NCBI GenBank assembly: GCA_001414345.1
Contig: LLCB01000132.1
Span: forward strand, 82,617 to 146,616
Source: Hymenoscyphus infarciens
Lineage: Eukaryota; Ascomycota; Leotiomycetes; Helotiales; Helotiaceae
Direction: 5' to 3'
DNA length: 64,000 nt
Position numbers and translations under genes: made by a program. The notes under the pieces are model-generated. The model did not search any database. It saw only the letters and a program-made list of their open reading frames with translations, and was not told the origin of the DNA. Every line of letters begins with the position of its first letter. Within the stretch, counting starts at the first letter, position 1. Positions 51,201-64,000 of the stretch are shown here, piece by piece.

Positions 51201-54200
51201 TATATATCTAAAGTTTAACTTCTTCTCTTTTTCTTAGTTTAACTTTAATAGAACTATTAAGTAATAGATAAAAGATAGCTTATCTAAGAAGACCTCCTTT
51301 TTTAATTATTTACTTAGATATAAGATATATAATAGATTTAAAATAGAAGCTTCTCTATAGTTAAAAAGATAATATATCTAAGGACTTAAAGCTAGTAAAA
51401 AAGTCTTATAATATAAATAAAAATAAGTAGATAATAGAAAAATAATTTATACTTATTTACTAAGAAATCTATATATAAAAGGATTATTTAAATAATAATT
51501 AGATAAAGTTATTACTTTCCTATAACTATCCTTTTTACTTTTAGCTCTATAGCCTTATATTAAGAGAAGTATAATACTCTTTTATTTTATTTTTTAAGAA
51601 ACGCTTAATATCTTAAGAAATTATCTTAAGAAATTATCTTATAAAATTATCTTAAGTAATTTATAGATATAACTCTTTCTTTATTAAGTATTACTTTAAT
51701 TAATTAAAGTCCTTTTATACTTATAGGTATTAAGATAAAGAAAACAATTGTATTTAGTTCTAACTATATATAGTTATTATATTAGTACTACCTTATTAGT
51801 ACTAATATAGTAGCTTTTTAATATATAGTACTATCTAATTAAGGCGTTACTACTTTATTTAGTATAATAATATATTTAACTATATATATTTAGAATAATA
51901 TAATAATAAAGCTTTTAAAATAACTAAATTAATTAACTTTAAGAACTACTAACTCTTAGTATATAGCTAAATAGTATAAATAATAAACTATACTCTTATA
52001 ATTAATTATATTTTAAAAAAACTATATATAAGAATATAAAAAAAGTAAGACCTAAGGCTCTAGCTATTATTAAATAAGAAACATACTTATAAATATTATT
52101 AAAAAACACTACTAAACACTAGTAATAAATATAAGACTATAAGACTCTTAGATAGCTATATCTCTTCTATTAATATAGCTAGCTAGAGATTATTATAGAA
52201 AATACTACTAAACTTCTAAAGCCTCTTAGTATAAGTATAAAAAAAAAAACAAAAAAGATAATTATATTAGAACATAAACTATAAACTATAACTTATCTAT
52301 AGTAACGATTAGGTAAAATATTAGAAATATTAAAACTCTTTAACTTATTATAAGAAATAAGTTCTAAGTATTACTTTTTTCTTTAGTATATAATCGTTCG
52401 AATTTACTTATATTTAGTAATAGCGTTGTCTAGAAATTTAAGCTTTCTAATAGCTATATAATAGAATTAACTAATATATAAAAAAGTCTTAAGAACTATA
52501 GACTTTAGTAAGCTATTCTAATACTTAGTAAAATACTTAGATTTTTTAATAATATATCTTTTAATTAGTAAAAGACTAGTTTAAAAGCTCTAATAAGTAT
52601 AATTAAATACTATATTAATCTAGATTTTAGTAATTCCTATAATACTAACTTATATTTTAAGAAAATTTAAAACTCTATCTATAAAACTTTATTAAAGTAA
52701 GGCAAGTTATAATCCTATTTTATCTATATATCCTAAAATATTTTTAGAACTAGTATTATTAAAATTAAGTATATTATTATTATTATTAGTATTATTAATA
52801 ACGTTATTAATAACGTAAGCGTTAAGTAAGCTTAGTAAATATAAAAAAATACTTAATTAACGTATAGATATAAGCAACTAAGGTAACTATATAGCTATAT
52901 AAGGAGATTTATAAGAAGATCTATAGTAAGTAGATATTTAAGAAGAGATATAAGATAACCTTTAAGAAGTATTCTAAGAGGTTATAAGAGCTTTAAATAT
53001 AATAACTATACGTTAAGAATTATTAGTACTAGTAAAAGTAATAATAATATAATAAGAATTATTAGTATTTATATAAAATAAGGCAGATTTAGAAGAAACA
53101 CGAGTTTAAGAGATTAAAATACTAAAAGTAATAAAGTTCTAGCTAATTAGCTTAGATTAAAAAGTTTAATTAATTAATACTTACTTAATTCTTTAAAAAA
53201 CGCTTTTATTTAATAAGAGAGATAGAGATCCTAGTATTATAAAGATAAGTAGACTAATTAGTATTAGAAAACTAAGGATTACGTTTATACTATTCTTAGT
53301 ATACTAATATAAGTAGTAGAAGACTAGCTTTATAAGAAATCTAATAATAATTAGTAATAGTATAAGACATTAGCACTATAAGATACTATAAGGCTATAAG
53401 ATACTTTTAACTTACTATAATATTTATACGTTATAGTAAGAATACTAAGCACTATCTAATTAGCTTTAAAGTAAGGTAGATTATAGAGAGTAGCTTATTT
53501 AAGAATATATTAAAGTTATAAAAAAGAAGAAGTAAATACTCTATCTTAAGATAGTTTATTTACTAAGATAAAGACTTACCTAGTATATTATATAACTATT
53601 AGAAATAGGTAGAGTCTAAGTTAACGTATAACTAAGTATTAGAGCTAATTTAACTTTAACTTTATATATCTAACCTTATATAATATTATTAGATACTTAA
53701 TTATATTTTAGTATAGTATAATTAATTTAGTATACTACTTTATATTTATTTCTTAAAATAAAGACTAACTTATAACTATAGTTCTTATAAACATAGACCT
53801 TACTTACTCTTATATTTTATAAGTTATCTATATCTATATCTATATCCTTAATTTATAATATCTCTATAATTTAAACCTAACTTCTTTATAAATAATAAAT
53901 ACTATAAAGTTCTTCCTCTAACTAATAATACTAATATTTAGTATTACCTAACTAGTCTTAGAATTATAACTTTAAAAGTTAGTAAAAGTCTTCTTAGAAT
54001 TCTTAATAAAGCTATAGCCTTTTATAATTATACTAATATTAACTAACTATTTTTTACTATTCTTATAAAAGATCTCTATCTAACTATAAAGTAATAATTA
54101 AAGTATAAGAAGTATTATAATAGTATTATATATATTCTATTATAAATAAAAGCTTAGATTAAAGTACCTTTTTCTTAATTAAGTAGATAATAAAGAGTTA

Positions 54201-56689
54201 AACTTATACTTAAAAATATATACTTACTAGATAATAAAAATATATATATAATAAAAGGAATTAATATTCTTATTCTACTTTAAAGAAAAAGTAATTTAAA
54301 ATATACTAATAAAGTCTTTAAAGAGATTAGAAATACTATATACTAACTTAATTACTTAACTATTTTAGAGTTTAAAAAACGTAGAAAGATAGTTAAAAGT
54401 AATATTTTTTCTACGTCTATTTATACTATAAATATACTAATAAGAGATATTAGTCTTAAACCTACTAACCTATATAATAAAACTATTCTTACTTACTTAA
54501 AAGAGAAAGCTATATACTTATTAAATTATAAGATATAAAAATAGAAAAGAGATAGTACTCTAGTTCCTCTTATAGATAATATTAAACTTAATAACTAATA
54601 CTTTAAATTAAAATAATATAATAGATTAGAGTAAAGTATAAATAGTAATAAGTAATTAGATAATAATATACTTATAATTTTAATTACTAATATTAAGATA
54701 TCTCTAGTTCTAAAGACCTTTACTAAAGTTAAGTTAAAAATCCTTACTTTTAGTTCTTAATTCTTAAAAGAATAGCTAGATAAATTAACTACTTTACTTT
54801 CTTAAGTTACTTCTAATAAGCCTTCTTTAAATCTTCTTAATATCTTTACTAATAAACTACTTAGTAAAAGTAGTTAAAGTAGAAAGGGATAAAACTATTA
54901 ATATCTTAAAAGAAAAGTAACTTAAATCTCTAAAACCTTTAATTAAAAGTATTTAAAAGTTAAAATCTAAACTACTAATTCTTTAAAATTTAAACTAAAA
55001 CGCCTTCTTAGTCTCTTCTCTAATAATACTACTAGTTAATTTATATATTAAAGCTACTTCTATCCTTTCTTCTAAGTTACTACTAGTTAATTCTATATTA
55101 TTAATAGTATACCTCTCTCTTTTTAAAACTAACTTACTACTCTCTATTCTTATATTTAAGTCTAGCCTAGTTATTATAAATTCTATATTAGCTATCTCTA
55201 GTAGTATAGTTAAAGCCTCTTTTATATTAGAATCTACTAATTTAGATATTAAAACCTATTCTATAAATCCTTAAAATCGTAGTTCTATTCTTAAGAACTT
55301 AGTTAATTTAAGCTTTAAGTTAGATACTATATAACTAGTCTTAGTAGTAGAGAAAATAAATTTCTAAAATAAGCTTATAAAAGAAAATACTACTAAAGTT
55401 TATTTAAACTATCTTCTTCTATTTTTAGTTAAAGATAAAGAAATAGATTTTAATTATTTTTTATAAAATAATAACCTAATTAATAAAACATTAGACTTTC
55501 TATCTTTTAATCTTAATAATAAGGCTAAAAAGAGTCTTTTTATTACTAATAATAAGAAGGATAATAAGAAGAATAATAAGAAGAATATTACTAAATAACT
55601 TAGCTAGTTACTATTTAAGATAGAAGGAGGTTTAAAAGTAAGCTTAAACTTAATTAATCTAAGTTTTACTAATTTTAATTAGCTACTTTTAGATTTAATT
55701 TATACTCTAAATAGACTAATAGCAAGTACTCTTATAAGCCTAGTAAGCGCTTCTATAAGCTTAGTAGTAGTATTAAATACCTTAGATATTAATCTTAAAA
55801 AGCTCTATAGCTCTTATATTTCGCCTTATATTATTAACTCTATAGTAGAGGCTTATCGTCTCTCTCTTAAAGAAGGTAAATTAACTACTATAACTAGAAA
55901 ATCTAGAAAACGAGTAGTTAAAAAACAAGTTATTATTTAATAACTAATATATAAACGTCTATATTAGAATAGCTAAGAATAAGTTTTAGTATACTCTACT
56001 TATTCTATATTCTACTAAGAGTATTTAACCTAGTTTCTTCTAAATAGATTAGTAAATATAAGAGATTAGAGTTTATTATATAAAATAGTAGAGAGAGAAT
56101 TTAAGAGTTATCTTAGAAGACTTAACTATTACTAGTTATTTATATTTAATTAACTAAGGATAAATAAATTTAATTAAGAAGAAAAACCTTAAATATTATA
56201 ATTTAGATTATTTTAAGTATTATTAAAAGTATATAATTTACTAAAATAAGGAGAGTAAAAGAGAGATATTTAGTATAAGGTTTAGTTAATAACTATTATA
56301 TACTTATAAAATAGTATCTACTAGTACTATCTTAACCTTTAAATATACTCTAAAAACATCTACTACTTCTATAAAGACTAGCTTAAACTAGAATAATTAT
56401 AATAAAAGAAGTATAAATAATCGCTAACGTAAACATAGGTATATAAAAAGCTCTTACTAGATTATAGGTATTATTTCTTATTTTTAGTTATTACTAATAT
56501 TTATTTAAAACTACTCTTTTATAATCTATAAGAAGATATATAACTTCCTTATAGTTCTAGCCTTTAAGTAAACCTACTAGTATCTCTACTAATAAAGATA
56601 CTAAAGATACTAAAAATATATTATCTTTAAAGCCTTAAACTCCTATCCTAGAATCTATGTCTCTAGATTTTTAGCTTACTACCTATTAT

Positions 56690-57060
56690 ATTAATAAAAG
56701 AAGAGTATTTTTAGAATTATACTTTATAAGCTATTATACTAGTAAAGACGTAGCACTTATAGAGCTATAATCTACTAGCTATCTTATAAGTAATTATACT
56801 AGTAAAGACATAGTACTTATAAAGCTATAATCTACTAGCTATTCTATAAGCGATTATACTAGTAAAGACGTAGTATTTATAGAGCTATAATCTACTAGCT
56901 ATTTTATAAGTAATCACTATCTTATAAGCGATTATACTAGCAAAGACATAGTACTTATAAAGCTATAATCTACTAGCTATCTTATAAGTAATTACTATCT
57001 TATAAGTAATTACTATTCTATAAGTAATTATACTAGTAAAGATATAATATTATTAGAACT
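56690..57060 (+). repeat. 60-bp repeat encoding a degraded 20-residue protein repeat
   Basis: The landmark AGTAAAGACG or AGTAAAGACA occurs at 56741, 56801 and 56861, exactly 60 bases apart, and again as CAAAGACATA near 56941 and AAAGATATAA near 57038. In one frame each unit reads TSKDVALIEL, then a TAA stop, then STSYLISNY, with the stop always in the same place. Extra YLISN-type half units are inserted in the later copies. Replacing the constant stop by Gln (CAA to TAA is a RIP change) gives an uninterrupted repeat protein. The original gene is unknown. Confidence 0.8.
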
Positions 57061-60000
57061 ATAACCTAGAATTAAAGATATTAGTATTCTAGAAACTTAA
57101 TAAAAAAGCTATATTAAAACCTAGTTAATAGAAGAAGACGAAATTAATTAGTTAAACTTAAAAAATTCATTATTACTAAATTACTAAGCTTATATTATAT
57201 AGTATAATTATCTCTTAGCCTCTCTAACTTTATACTAGTTTATAATATAATAATAAAATAATATATACTTAAAGTTATTCTATTTACTAAATAGTATAAC
57301 TAAATAGTAGAATTCTCTATTTATACTCTTATAAAACATTACCTCTTTAAAAACTAATACTATAATCTTTATTACTCTAACTAGATCTTACCTCTCTTCT
57401 AAGACTATAGTCTTATCTTTAAATTTATTTATATCTTTTAAGATTATAGATTCTAAGCTTTTAACTAAATCTTATATACTTTCTATAACTTTAAAGATTA
57501 ATTCTTCTATTAATCCTACTCTTATAAAAGTTATAGACTATTCCTAAGCCTTTTCTCCTACCTTAGCTAGTAATAAGATCGGTTTCTTAATCGAAGTAAC
57601 CCTTTCTAAAGTTTACTATAGTTCTTTAATTAAATTATCTCTATTAATTATAAAAGCCTATAGTTTATTAAGATCTTAGTCTAGCTTTAAAGATATAAAT
57701 AGTAAGTCTTTACTTTTAAGTACTAAACTATATTTATTCTAAAATTAACTATCTCTTTAAATATTATTAATTACCTTAGTAGTAAACCTCTACTACTTAG
57801 AAACACTCTCTACTTACTTATTATTAGAAGTTAAATAGTCTTAAAGCTTAGAAGAATTTTATTACTAGTTTTCCCTTTTAGTAAATTATCTTTTAAAATA
57901 CTAGAGTTATTCTTTAATAATAATATATCTACTACTTAGTAAAAGAATAGTTCTTTAACTTAAAAGCTAGCTACTTAAAGTAGAAATATAAACCTATAAT
58001 CTTCTTACTTATTATTAATATAAATTTTCTATATAAGATATATTTAACTCTACTATTAAACTTCTAAAATAATAGATTTAAAGTAATAAAGCTAAAATTA
58101 TACTCTTACTTTAAAACGAAATTTCCTTAGTAAGTAAGGCTTTATAAAAAGTATAAAAAGCATTTAAAATTAAAAAATACTAAAATACTATTATTTCTAT
58201 AATAGAATTACTATATAAATAGTAAATTTAGAATAAGATAGTAAAAGATTTATTTAATATACTAGTAAACTTATTAATAATAAAGACATATTATAATAAA
58301 CTTATATTATTAGTAGTAAATATTATAAATAAATCTTTAATTATTAAAGATTATCTTAACTCTAATATATAGCTCTTATTATCTTAAATACTACTATCGT
58401 CTTCTATAACTAAAAATTTATATAAAGGATTACTCTAAGAAGCTAGTTCGTTATCTCTAATAGCGGATTTTAGTAGTAAAAATAATAAAAATAATAAAGC
58501 TAGCCTTAATAACTCTAGTTCTTTATCTAAATTAGATAAATTAGATTTAGATAAATTAAAGAAGCTTATAACTAAGAATATAAATAATATCTCTAATTCT
58601 TTATCTAAATTAAATAGATTAAAAAAGCTTAAATTCTATATATAAGTTTCTAGTAAGAAAGATACTTTAAAGAATCTAAACCCTAGTTCTAAAGTTACTT
58701 CTATAATAAAGGAAGTAGTATTATCTTATATATTAATATCTAGTTAAGACTAAGAATTAGATATAATAAAGATAAAGGCTTAGTATAACGTATTTATAAT
58801 AGGTTATAAATTTAAAAGAACTCTTAAATTTTATATATTAAAGTATAAAGAATCTTTTAAGTATCTAAATAAGTAGTATAAGATTAGTAATTAGGTATAA
58901 AGAGTAAAGTACCTAGATTTATACCTAGTAGTATATATAATTTAGAAAGTTTTATATAAAGTTCTAACTAACTATCTTTAATATCCTAACTTACTAAAAA
59001 TAGACTATTTATTATATATAAACCTTAATAAAGCGATTTCTAAGAAAATAGATAATACTAAAATAGATATTATAAATATTATAAAGAGATAGGTCTAGAT
59101 AGTTAAAAGTAATAGTCTTTTTATTAAGATATTAGATTATAAACCTATTTAAAAATAGAGTAAATTTTTAGCTTATAAAGGTAATAAACTAGAACCTCTT
59201 CTTCTAATATACTTAAAGAAGAGTTAGCTTAATATCTATAATATCTCTTAACTTAATATAAATAACATATATAAGGATTAAAGAGATATATATAAACTTC
59301 TCTCTTAATAATAGTAAAAAGATCTTATAAATAGAAAGTTTAGTTTAATTAATATAGTAACTCTTAGTCTAGTATAAATAAATAATATAAGATATAAACT
59401 AGATTTAATTCTAAATACTAAAATACTTATAAATAAGGAAAAATATATAATAAAAGAAGTAGGCCTAAGTATACCTAGACTCTCTAATTTATAACCTAAC
59501 TTAACTAATAGTACTTTATAAGATAGTATTTCTAATAAACTTAAGAAATATCTATTTACTAATAAGATATCTCTCTTATAAGTAATAGAAGAAGAAGAGG
59601 AAGTTAACCTAGAAGCGCTAATCTTAAAGAAACCGAGATCTATAGCTAGATTAAAGGCTAGATTAAAAGCTAGGTTAAAAGTAATAGTAATAAAGAATCT
59701 TTATAATATATTTTTTAATTATAAGTATAAGAATTAGATTTAATTTACTCTAGTACTATATTAAAATTCTAAATCTAAGTTAATAACTATTTCTAAGTTA
59801 AGTAAAATAATCTATAGAGTTCTAGATCTTCTACTACTACTAATATTTAAAGGTACTATTAATATATATACCTTTAACTTTACTTATATATATAACTTAG
59901 TTATTAATATAATATATTAATATTATTATATAAAGGAGATTCTTTATAATAGTAGAGATAAAAAGGTTTTTTAACGTTATTATATAACTCTGTTTATAAC

Positions 60001-60130
60001 TTAATTCTTATTTAAAAGTTTAAGAAATAATTATTTTAAAGTAATTAAGGTTAATATCTATTACTAGTATATATAATAGTACTTACTAAGTTATTAAAAG
60101 GCTCTAAAGCTCTACTAAGTAAGGTCTTAA

Positions 60131-60319
60131 CTAAAAATCATAGTAGAGAAGAAGAAGAAGAATATAAAAGAGAAAGATATAAAGAAGAAGACTAAGAAGA
60201 TAAAGGCTAAGAAGAGAAAGAGAGCTATAGAAGAAGGAATAGCTAATATAAGAAAGAGAAAGGCTAAAAATAAATATATAAAAGGATTAATAAGAAAGAA
60301 GAGTAAAAAGAAGTATTAA
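60131..60319 (+). pseudogene. Lysine-rich C-terminal coding relic in the RIP core
   Basis: This is a 62-codon stretch without a stop, notable in a region where stops are otherwise dense. It ends at TAA (60317-60319). The translation is highly basic (for example IKAKKRKRAIEEGIANIRK, then GLIRKKSKKKY). Just upstream the same frame continues with isolated TAA codons (60116-60118, 60128-60130) that could be former CAA. Its purine-rich coding strand has few RIP targets, which explains its survival. Basic Lys/Arg/Glu-rich tails like this occur in fungal transposon proteins, but I cannot name the family. Confidence 0.5.
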
Positions 60320-62979
60320 TAAATAAGATATATAAATGTTTTTTATCTAGATTTTAATATTTTAATAAAGAAAGTGTTAAAGATACTAGTAATAATATTA
60401 ATTAAGAATACTATTATTCTTATTTATAGCTTTAAATAAGAATATTAATATAATACTAGGTTTTACTAGGTTTCCTCTATATTCTAATCCTAGTTTCTCT
60501 TACTACTAGTTAACTCTTATAATATACCTATACTCTATTAAAAGAAGGATATAATAAAAAAAAGTAATACTAAGTAATTAAGACTAAAAGAAAAATAAAA
60601 GACGTTATAAGTATAATAATTAATAAAACATATACTTAGAATATATAAAGCTATACTAAAAGAAAAGAATAATAAAGTAGCTTATAAGAAAAGATTAATA
60701 AAACTTCTAGTAAAAAAGTTTAAAATATATAAATATATATAAGTAAATAAAATAAAGAAAAGAAATAATAATATTATATATATAAAGAGTAATAAAACCT
60801 ACTTACTTTATCTAAATATAAATATTTATATAACTTCTTTATTTAAATAATAGTACTATATATCTAAGGAGTAATAGATATTATAATCTACTAATTTAAA
60901 TTATAATAAGTTATATTTACTCTTTTCCTACTAAAATAGTACTATTAAATTCTATTACTATATTACTTAGAAAGTAATTCCACTCTATTATAATTCTATA
61001 GTCTATTACTATAATTCCTTCTAATACTATAATTATTCTTAACCTATTCTAGTATACTTTATAACCTAATATACCTCTTAACCTATTACTAATTAGTACT
61101 TATTAATTAGTATAATAGATATTATAAGTAAAGTAAAGATTAAATTAGTAATAAACATAGAATAAAGTAAAAGAAGTTAGTTAACTATAGCTTTTTAATT
61201 ATAATAGAATACTTAAAGAATATAAGATTAATTATTAAATTATTCCTTAGAAGTTAAATAGTAAACTTATAATTTTTATATAACTATTTAATTTATAGAA
61301 GTCTAATATTGTCTTTACTATTCTACTTATTAGTATCTATAAAAGAATTCTTATCTATATTCTTATTATTATATTTTAGTTTATTAAAGGTACTTTTACT
61401 TACTATATTTATTCTTATATACCTTTTTATATCTTAAAAAGATATCTTTTTTCTAAATTTCTTAATATTTCTTCTCTATTTATAAATCTTATTTAACTAA
61501 CTATAAGCTTTCCTTCTCTTATTAAGTATTTAATATTTATTATCTTCGTTTTCTATATATTTACTAGTTTTAAGAAAGTAGAAATTAGTATAATTTTTCT
61601 TCTTATACTAGAGTAGTTTATAAATTAAAGTATACTTATTTAATTAATTTAGCTTAAGTGTTTATAGTAAATAGAGTAGCTTATATATTTTTATAAGCTT
61701 ATTTTATAATATTATAAGTATTTACTATACTTTTAGAAAGAAGATTAATAATTTCCTAGTTAGCTTTCTAACTTAATTTATCTAACCTAACTTATATAAG
61801 ATTACTAGTCTTAGTATATTCTTATAATATAAGAAAAGAAATAATCTATAATAGTTTTTCTTAAGAATTAAAAGAAGCTTTTATTAATAGACTTAAAAGA
61901 GTACTTAGTAAACTATTTTTAAAACAACTAGTTTCCTAAGTATAGTATAAACTACTACTAAGTCCTTTTCTAAGTTAATTTTATAGTTAACTAGTTATAT
62001 ACTCTATAAAGCTTTTATTTATATTAAATAGTGTTTTTAAACTTTATACCTTTTAAAAAGGTTTTTATAATATAACTAGATATTAAAATACTATGTTTAT
62101 ATTATTACTTAAAAATTCTCTATTACTTAGTAGTTCTATATTATAATTACTTTTAAAAGAAGTTTCTACTTTTATAAAAAGACCTTAATAACCTCTCTCT
62201 ATAGAACTAGTTATCTTAACTATTTAACTCTCTTTATTATATACTCTTTTAGATAGCTGTCTTTTAAAAAACTATCTTTTAAGAAACTCTCTTTTAAGAT
62301 AGTCTCTTTTAAGATAGTTTCTTATAAAATGTTATCTTTTAGAAGAGAATAGCCTATTTTTATACTTTAAATCTATAACCTCCTCCTAGTATTACTTACC
62401 TTTATTATAGTCTATCTTAAAATACTTTATTATATATTAGTAAACTATTAATTAGTTCTTATTATTTTAATCTAAAAGGTAAAATAATAATCTATAGAAT
62501 ACCTTCTTATATTACTTAAATTAGGTTTTAAGAAGACTATATTAGGCTAGTTACCTTTTTTAATAACTTTTAAGCTAATATCGAATTTAATTAAAGTTTA
62601 AGATATTAATTTAAATATAGAGTTTATAGAAAAAGTATTTTAGATTAGTATTATAAGAATTAGTAAGACTATATTTAAATAATATAGCGATAAGAGATCT
62701 ATAAATAAGAAGATCCTAAGATAGTCTACTAGTAGATAAGAATTAGATATAAAGTTTAGTATTATATAAGAGTTATATAAAGTAAAAGTTTAATTATAGA
62801 TCTTCTAGTAGAATTTCAAAATATTTAAGAAAGATAATAGATATAGTAAAGTAGAATTAAAGAGTATTTTAAACTATAAAGATATTAAGAATAGTACTCT
62901 AAGAAAGCTACGTTAAGTAGTAATATAGCCTATATAAATTTAGATTAGGTAACATGTATTAGCTTACTTATATAAGAGA

Positions 62980-64000
62980 AGATAATCGATAAATAAATCG
63001 ATTACCTAGTATTATTATTACTACCTAGGTAATTAATAAATAAATCGATTACCTAGTATTATTACTAGTAAGATATTATTTCTAGTATAGTAATCGATAA
63101 ATAAATCGATTACCTAGTAGTATTATTCTAAGTAAGATAATCGATAAATAAATCGATTATCTAGTATTATTATTACTAGCTAGGTAATCGATAAATAAAT
63201 CGATTACCTAGTATTATTATTACTAGTAAGATAATCGATAAATAAATCGATTACCTAGTATTATTACCTAGTATTATTACTACTTAGGTAATCGATAAAT
63301 AAATCGATTACCTAGTATTATTATTTCTAGTATAGTAATCGATAAATAAATCGATTACCTAGTAGTATTATTCCTAGTAAAGTAATTGATAAATAAATTA
63401 ATACCTAGTATTATTACTAGTAGAATTATTTCTAGTAAGATAATCGATAAATAAATCGATTACCTAGTATTATTATTTCTAGTAAAGTAATCGATAAATA
63501 AATCGATTACCTAGTATTATTATCTAGTATTATTACTACTAAGGTAATCAATAAATAAATCGATTATCTAGTATTATTATTCCTAGTAAGATAATCGATA
63601 AATTAATCGATTACCTAGTAGTATTATTTCTAGCTAGGTAATAGATAAATAAATCGATTACCTAGTATTATTACTAGTAAAGTAATCGATAAATAAATCG
63701 ATTACCTAGTATTATTATTTCTAGTAAAGTAATCGATAAATTAATCGATTATCTAGTATTATTATTTCTAGTCTAATCGATTACCTAGTATTATTATTTC
63801 TAGTAAGATAATCGATAAATTAATCGATTACCTAGTAGTATTATTTCTAGCTAGGTAATAGATAAATAAATCAATTACCTAGTATTATTACCTAGTATTA
63901 TTACTACTAAGGTAATCGATAAATTAATCGATTACCTAGTAGTATTATTTCTAGCTAGGTAATAGATAAATAAATCGATTACCTAGTATTATTACCTAGT
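62980..64000 (-). repeat. Second satellite array, opposite orientation, continues beyond window
   Basis: The same 44-47 bp unit as at 28571-37012, but read as its reverse complement: the loop between the ATCGAT arms is AAATAA here, against TTATTT on the left. The spacer is CTAGTATTATTACTAGTA-like, and the extra module CCTAGTATTATTACCTAG also recurs. The array begins right after AAGAGAAG and runs off the right edge. Confidence 0.97.

Larger units (their letters stand above)
37013..62979. other. 26-kb RIP-saturated, gene-free AT-rich core (degraded repeats)
   Basis: Extremely AT-rich. Most lines read by eye contain no CA and no TG dinucleotide, while TA is very common. This is the expected end state of RIP, which converts CpA to TpA (and TpG to TpA on the other strand) in repeated DNA. 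Every usual start codon contains TG, so starts have been erased along with glutamine and tryptophan codons; no frame of useful length remains on either strand. What is left looks like decayed mobile elements, including minisatellites with codon-multiple periods and at least two coding relics (listed separately). I could not recognise LTRs, terminal inverted repeats or a specific element family. Confidence 0.9.

Noticed and set aside
37013..62979. LTR retrotransposon boundaries or reverse-transcriptase motifs
   Set aside because: I could not find paired long direct repeats by eye. RIP has erased the diagnostic codons, so no family can be assigned.
28571..64000. Firm call of a centromere
   Set aside because: AT-richness, satellite and inverted arrangement fit, but RIP-degraded AT-isochores and subtelomeres look the same. 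Only CenH3 data or chromosome context could decide.
62980..64000. Telomere or chromosome end at the right edge
   Set aside because: No TTAGGG/CCCTAA repeats; the array simply continues past the window.

Overview
The window looks like part of a chromosome from a filamentous ascomycete (Pezizomycotina; Leotiomycetes is a guess). The genes carry short introns, mostly about 45-115 bases, with GT..AG ends and CTAAC-like branch sites. They encode typical mould proteins: a secreted beta-galactosidase, a chitin deacetylase, alpha-actinin and a yeast-type amino-acid permease. The right half carries an extreme repeat-induced point mutation (RIP) pattern, which is itself a Pezizomycotina hallmark.

Left half (1-28.5 kb) is ordinary, sparsely genic euchromatin with six protein genes: a GH35 beta-galactosidase (1-1971, minus, cut by the window edge); a secreted chitin deacetylase with four chitin-binding modules (4921-6979, plus); alpha-actinin (8488-11036, plus); a nine-exon amino-acid permease (13978-16288, minus); a large WD40-like protein with a possible split zinc site (17923-21680, plus); and a bHLH transcription factor of the Tyr-containing, SREBP-like type (25529-26567, plus). 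Exon models were built by hand from splice motifs and reading phase. They expose a 4-base microexon in the GH35 gene, a GC-AG intron in the permease, and two places where no splice choice restores the frame cleanly. The genes are single units separated by 1.5-3.9 kb and show no cluster logic. Two compact foldback elements with C-run ends lie at 24.55 and 27.82 kb.

Right half (28.57-64 kb) is gene-free and very AT-rich. It starts abruptly with about 8.4 kb of a roughly 44-47 bp satellite whose unit is two alternating inverted repeats. About 26 kb of degraded, RIP-saturated sequence follows (37.0-62.98 kb), almost free of CpA and TpG and therefore of start codons. The same satellite then returns in opposite orientation and runs off the right edge. 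Inside the core are minisatellites whose periods are mostly multiples of three, and at least two readable coding relics. These look like remains of mobile-element proteins whose CAA/CAG codons became stops. The block is best read as constitutive heterochromatin, possibly pericentromeric or a large AT-isochore. Its class cannot be settled from this window alone.
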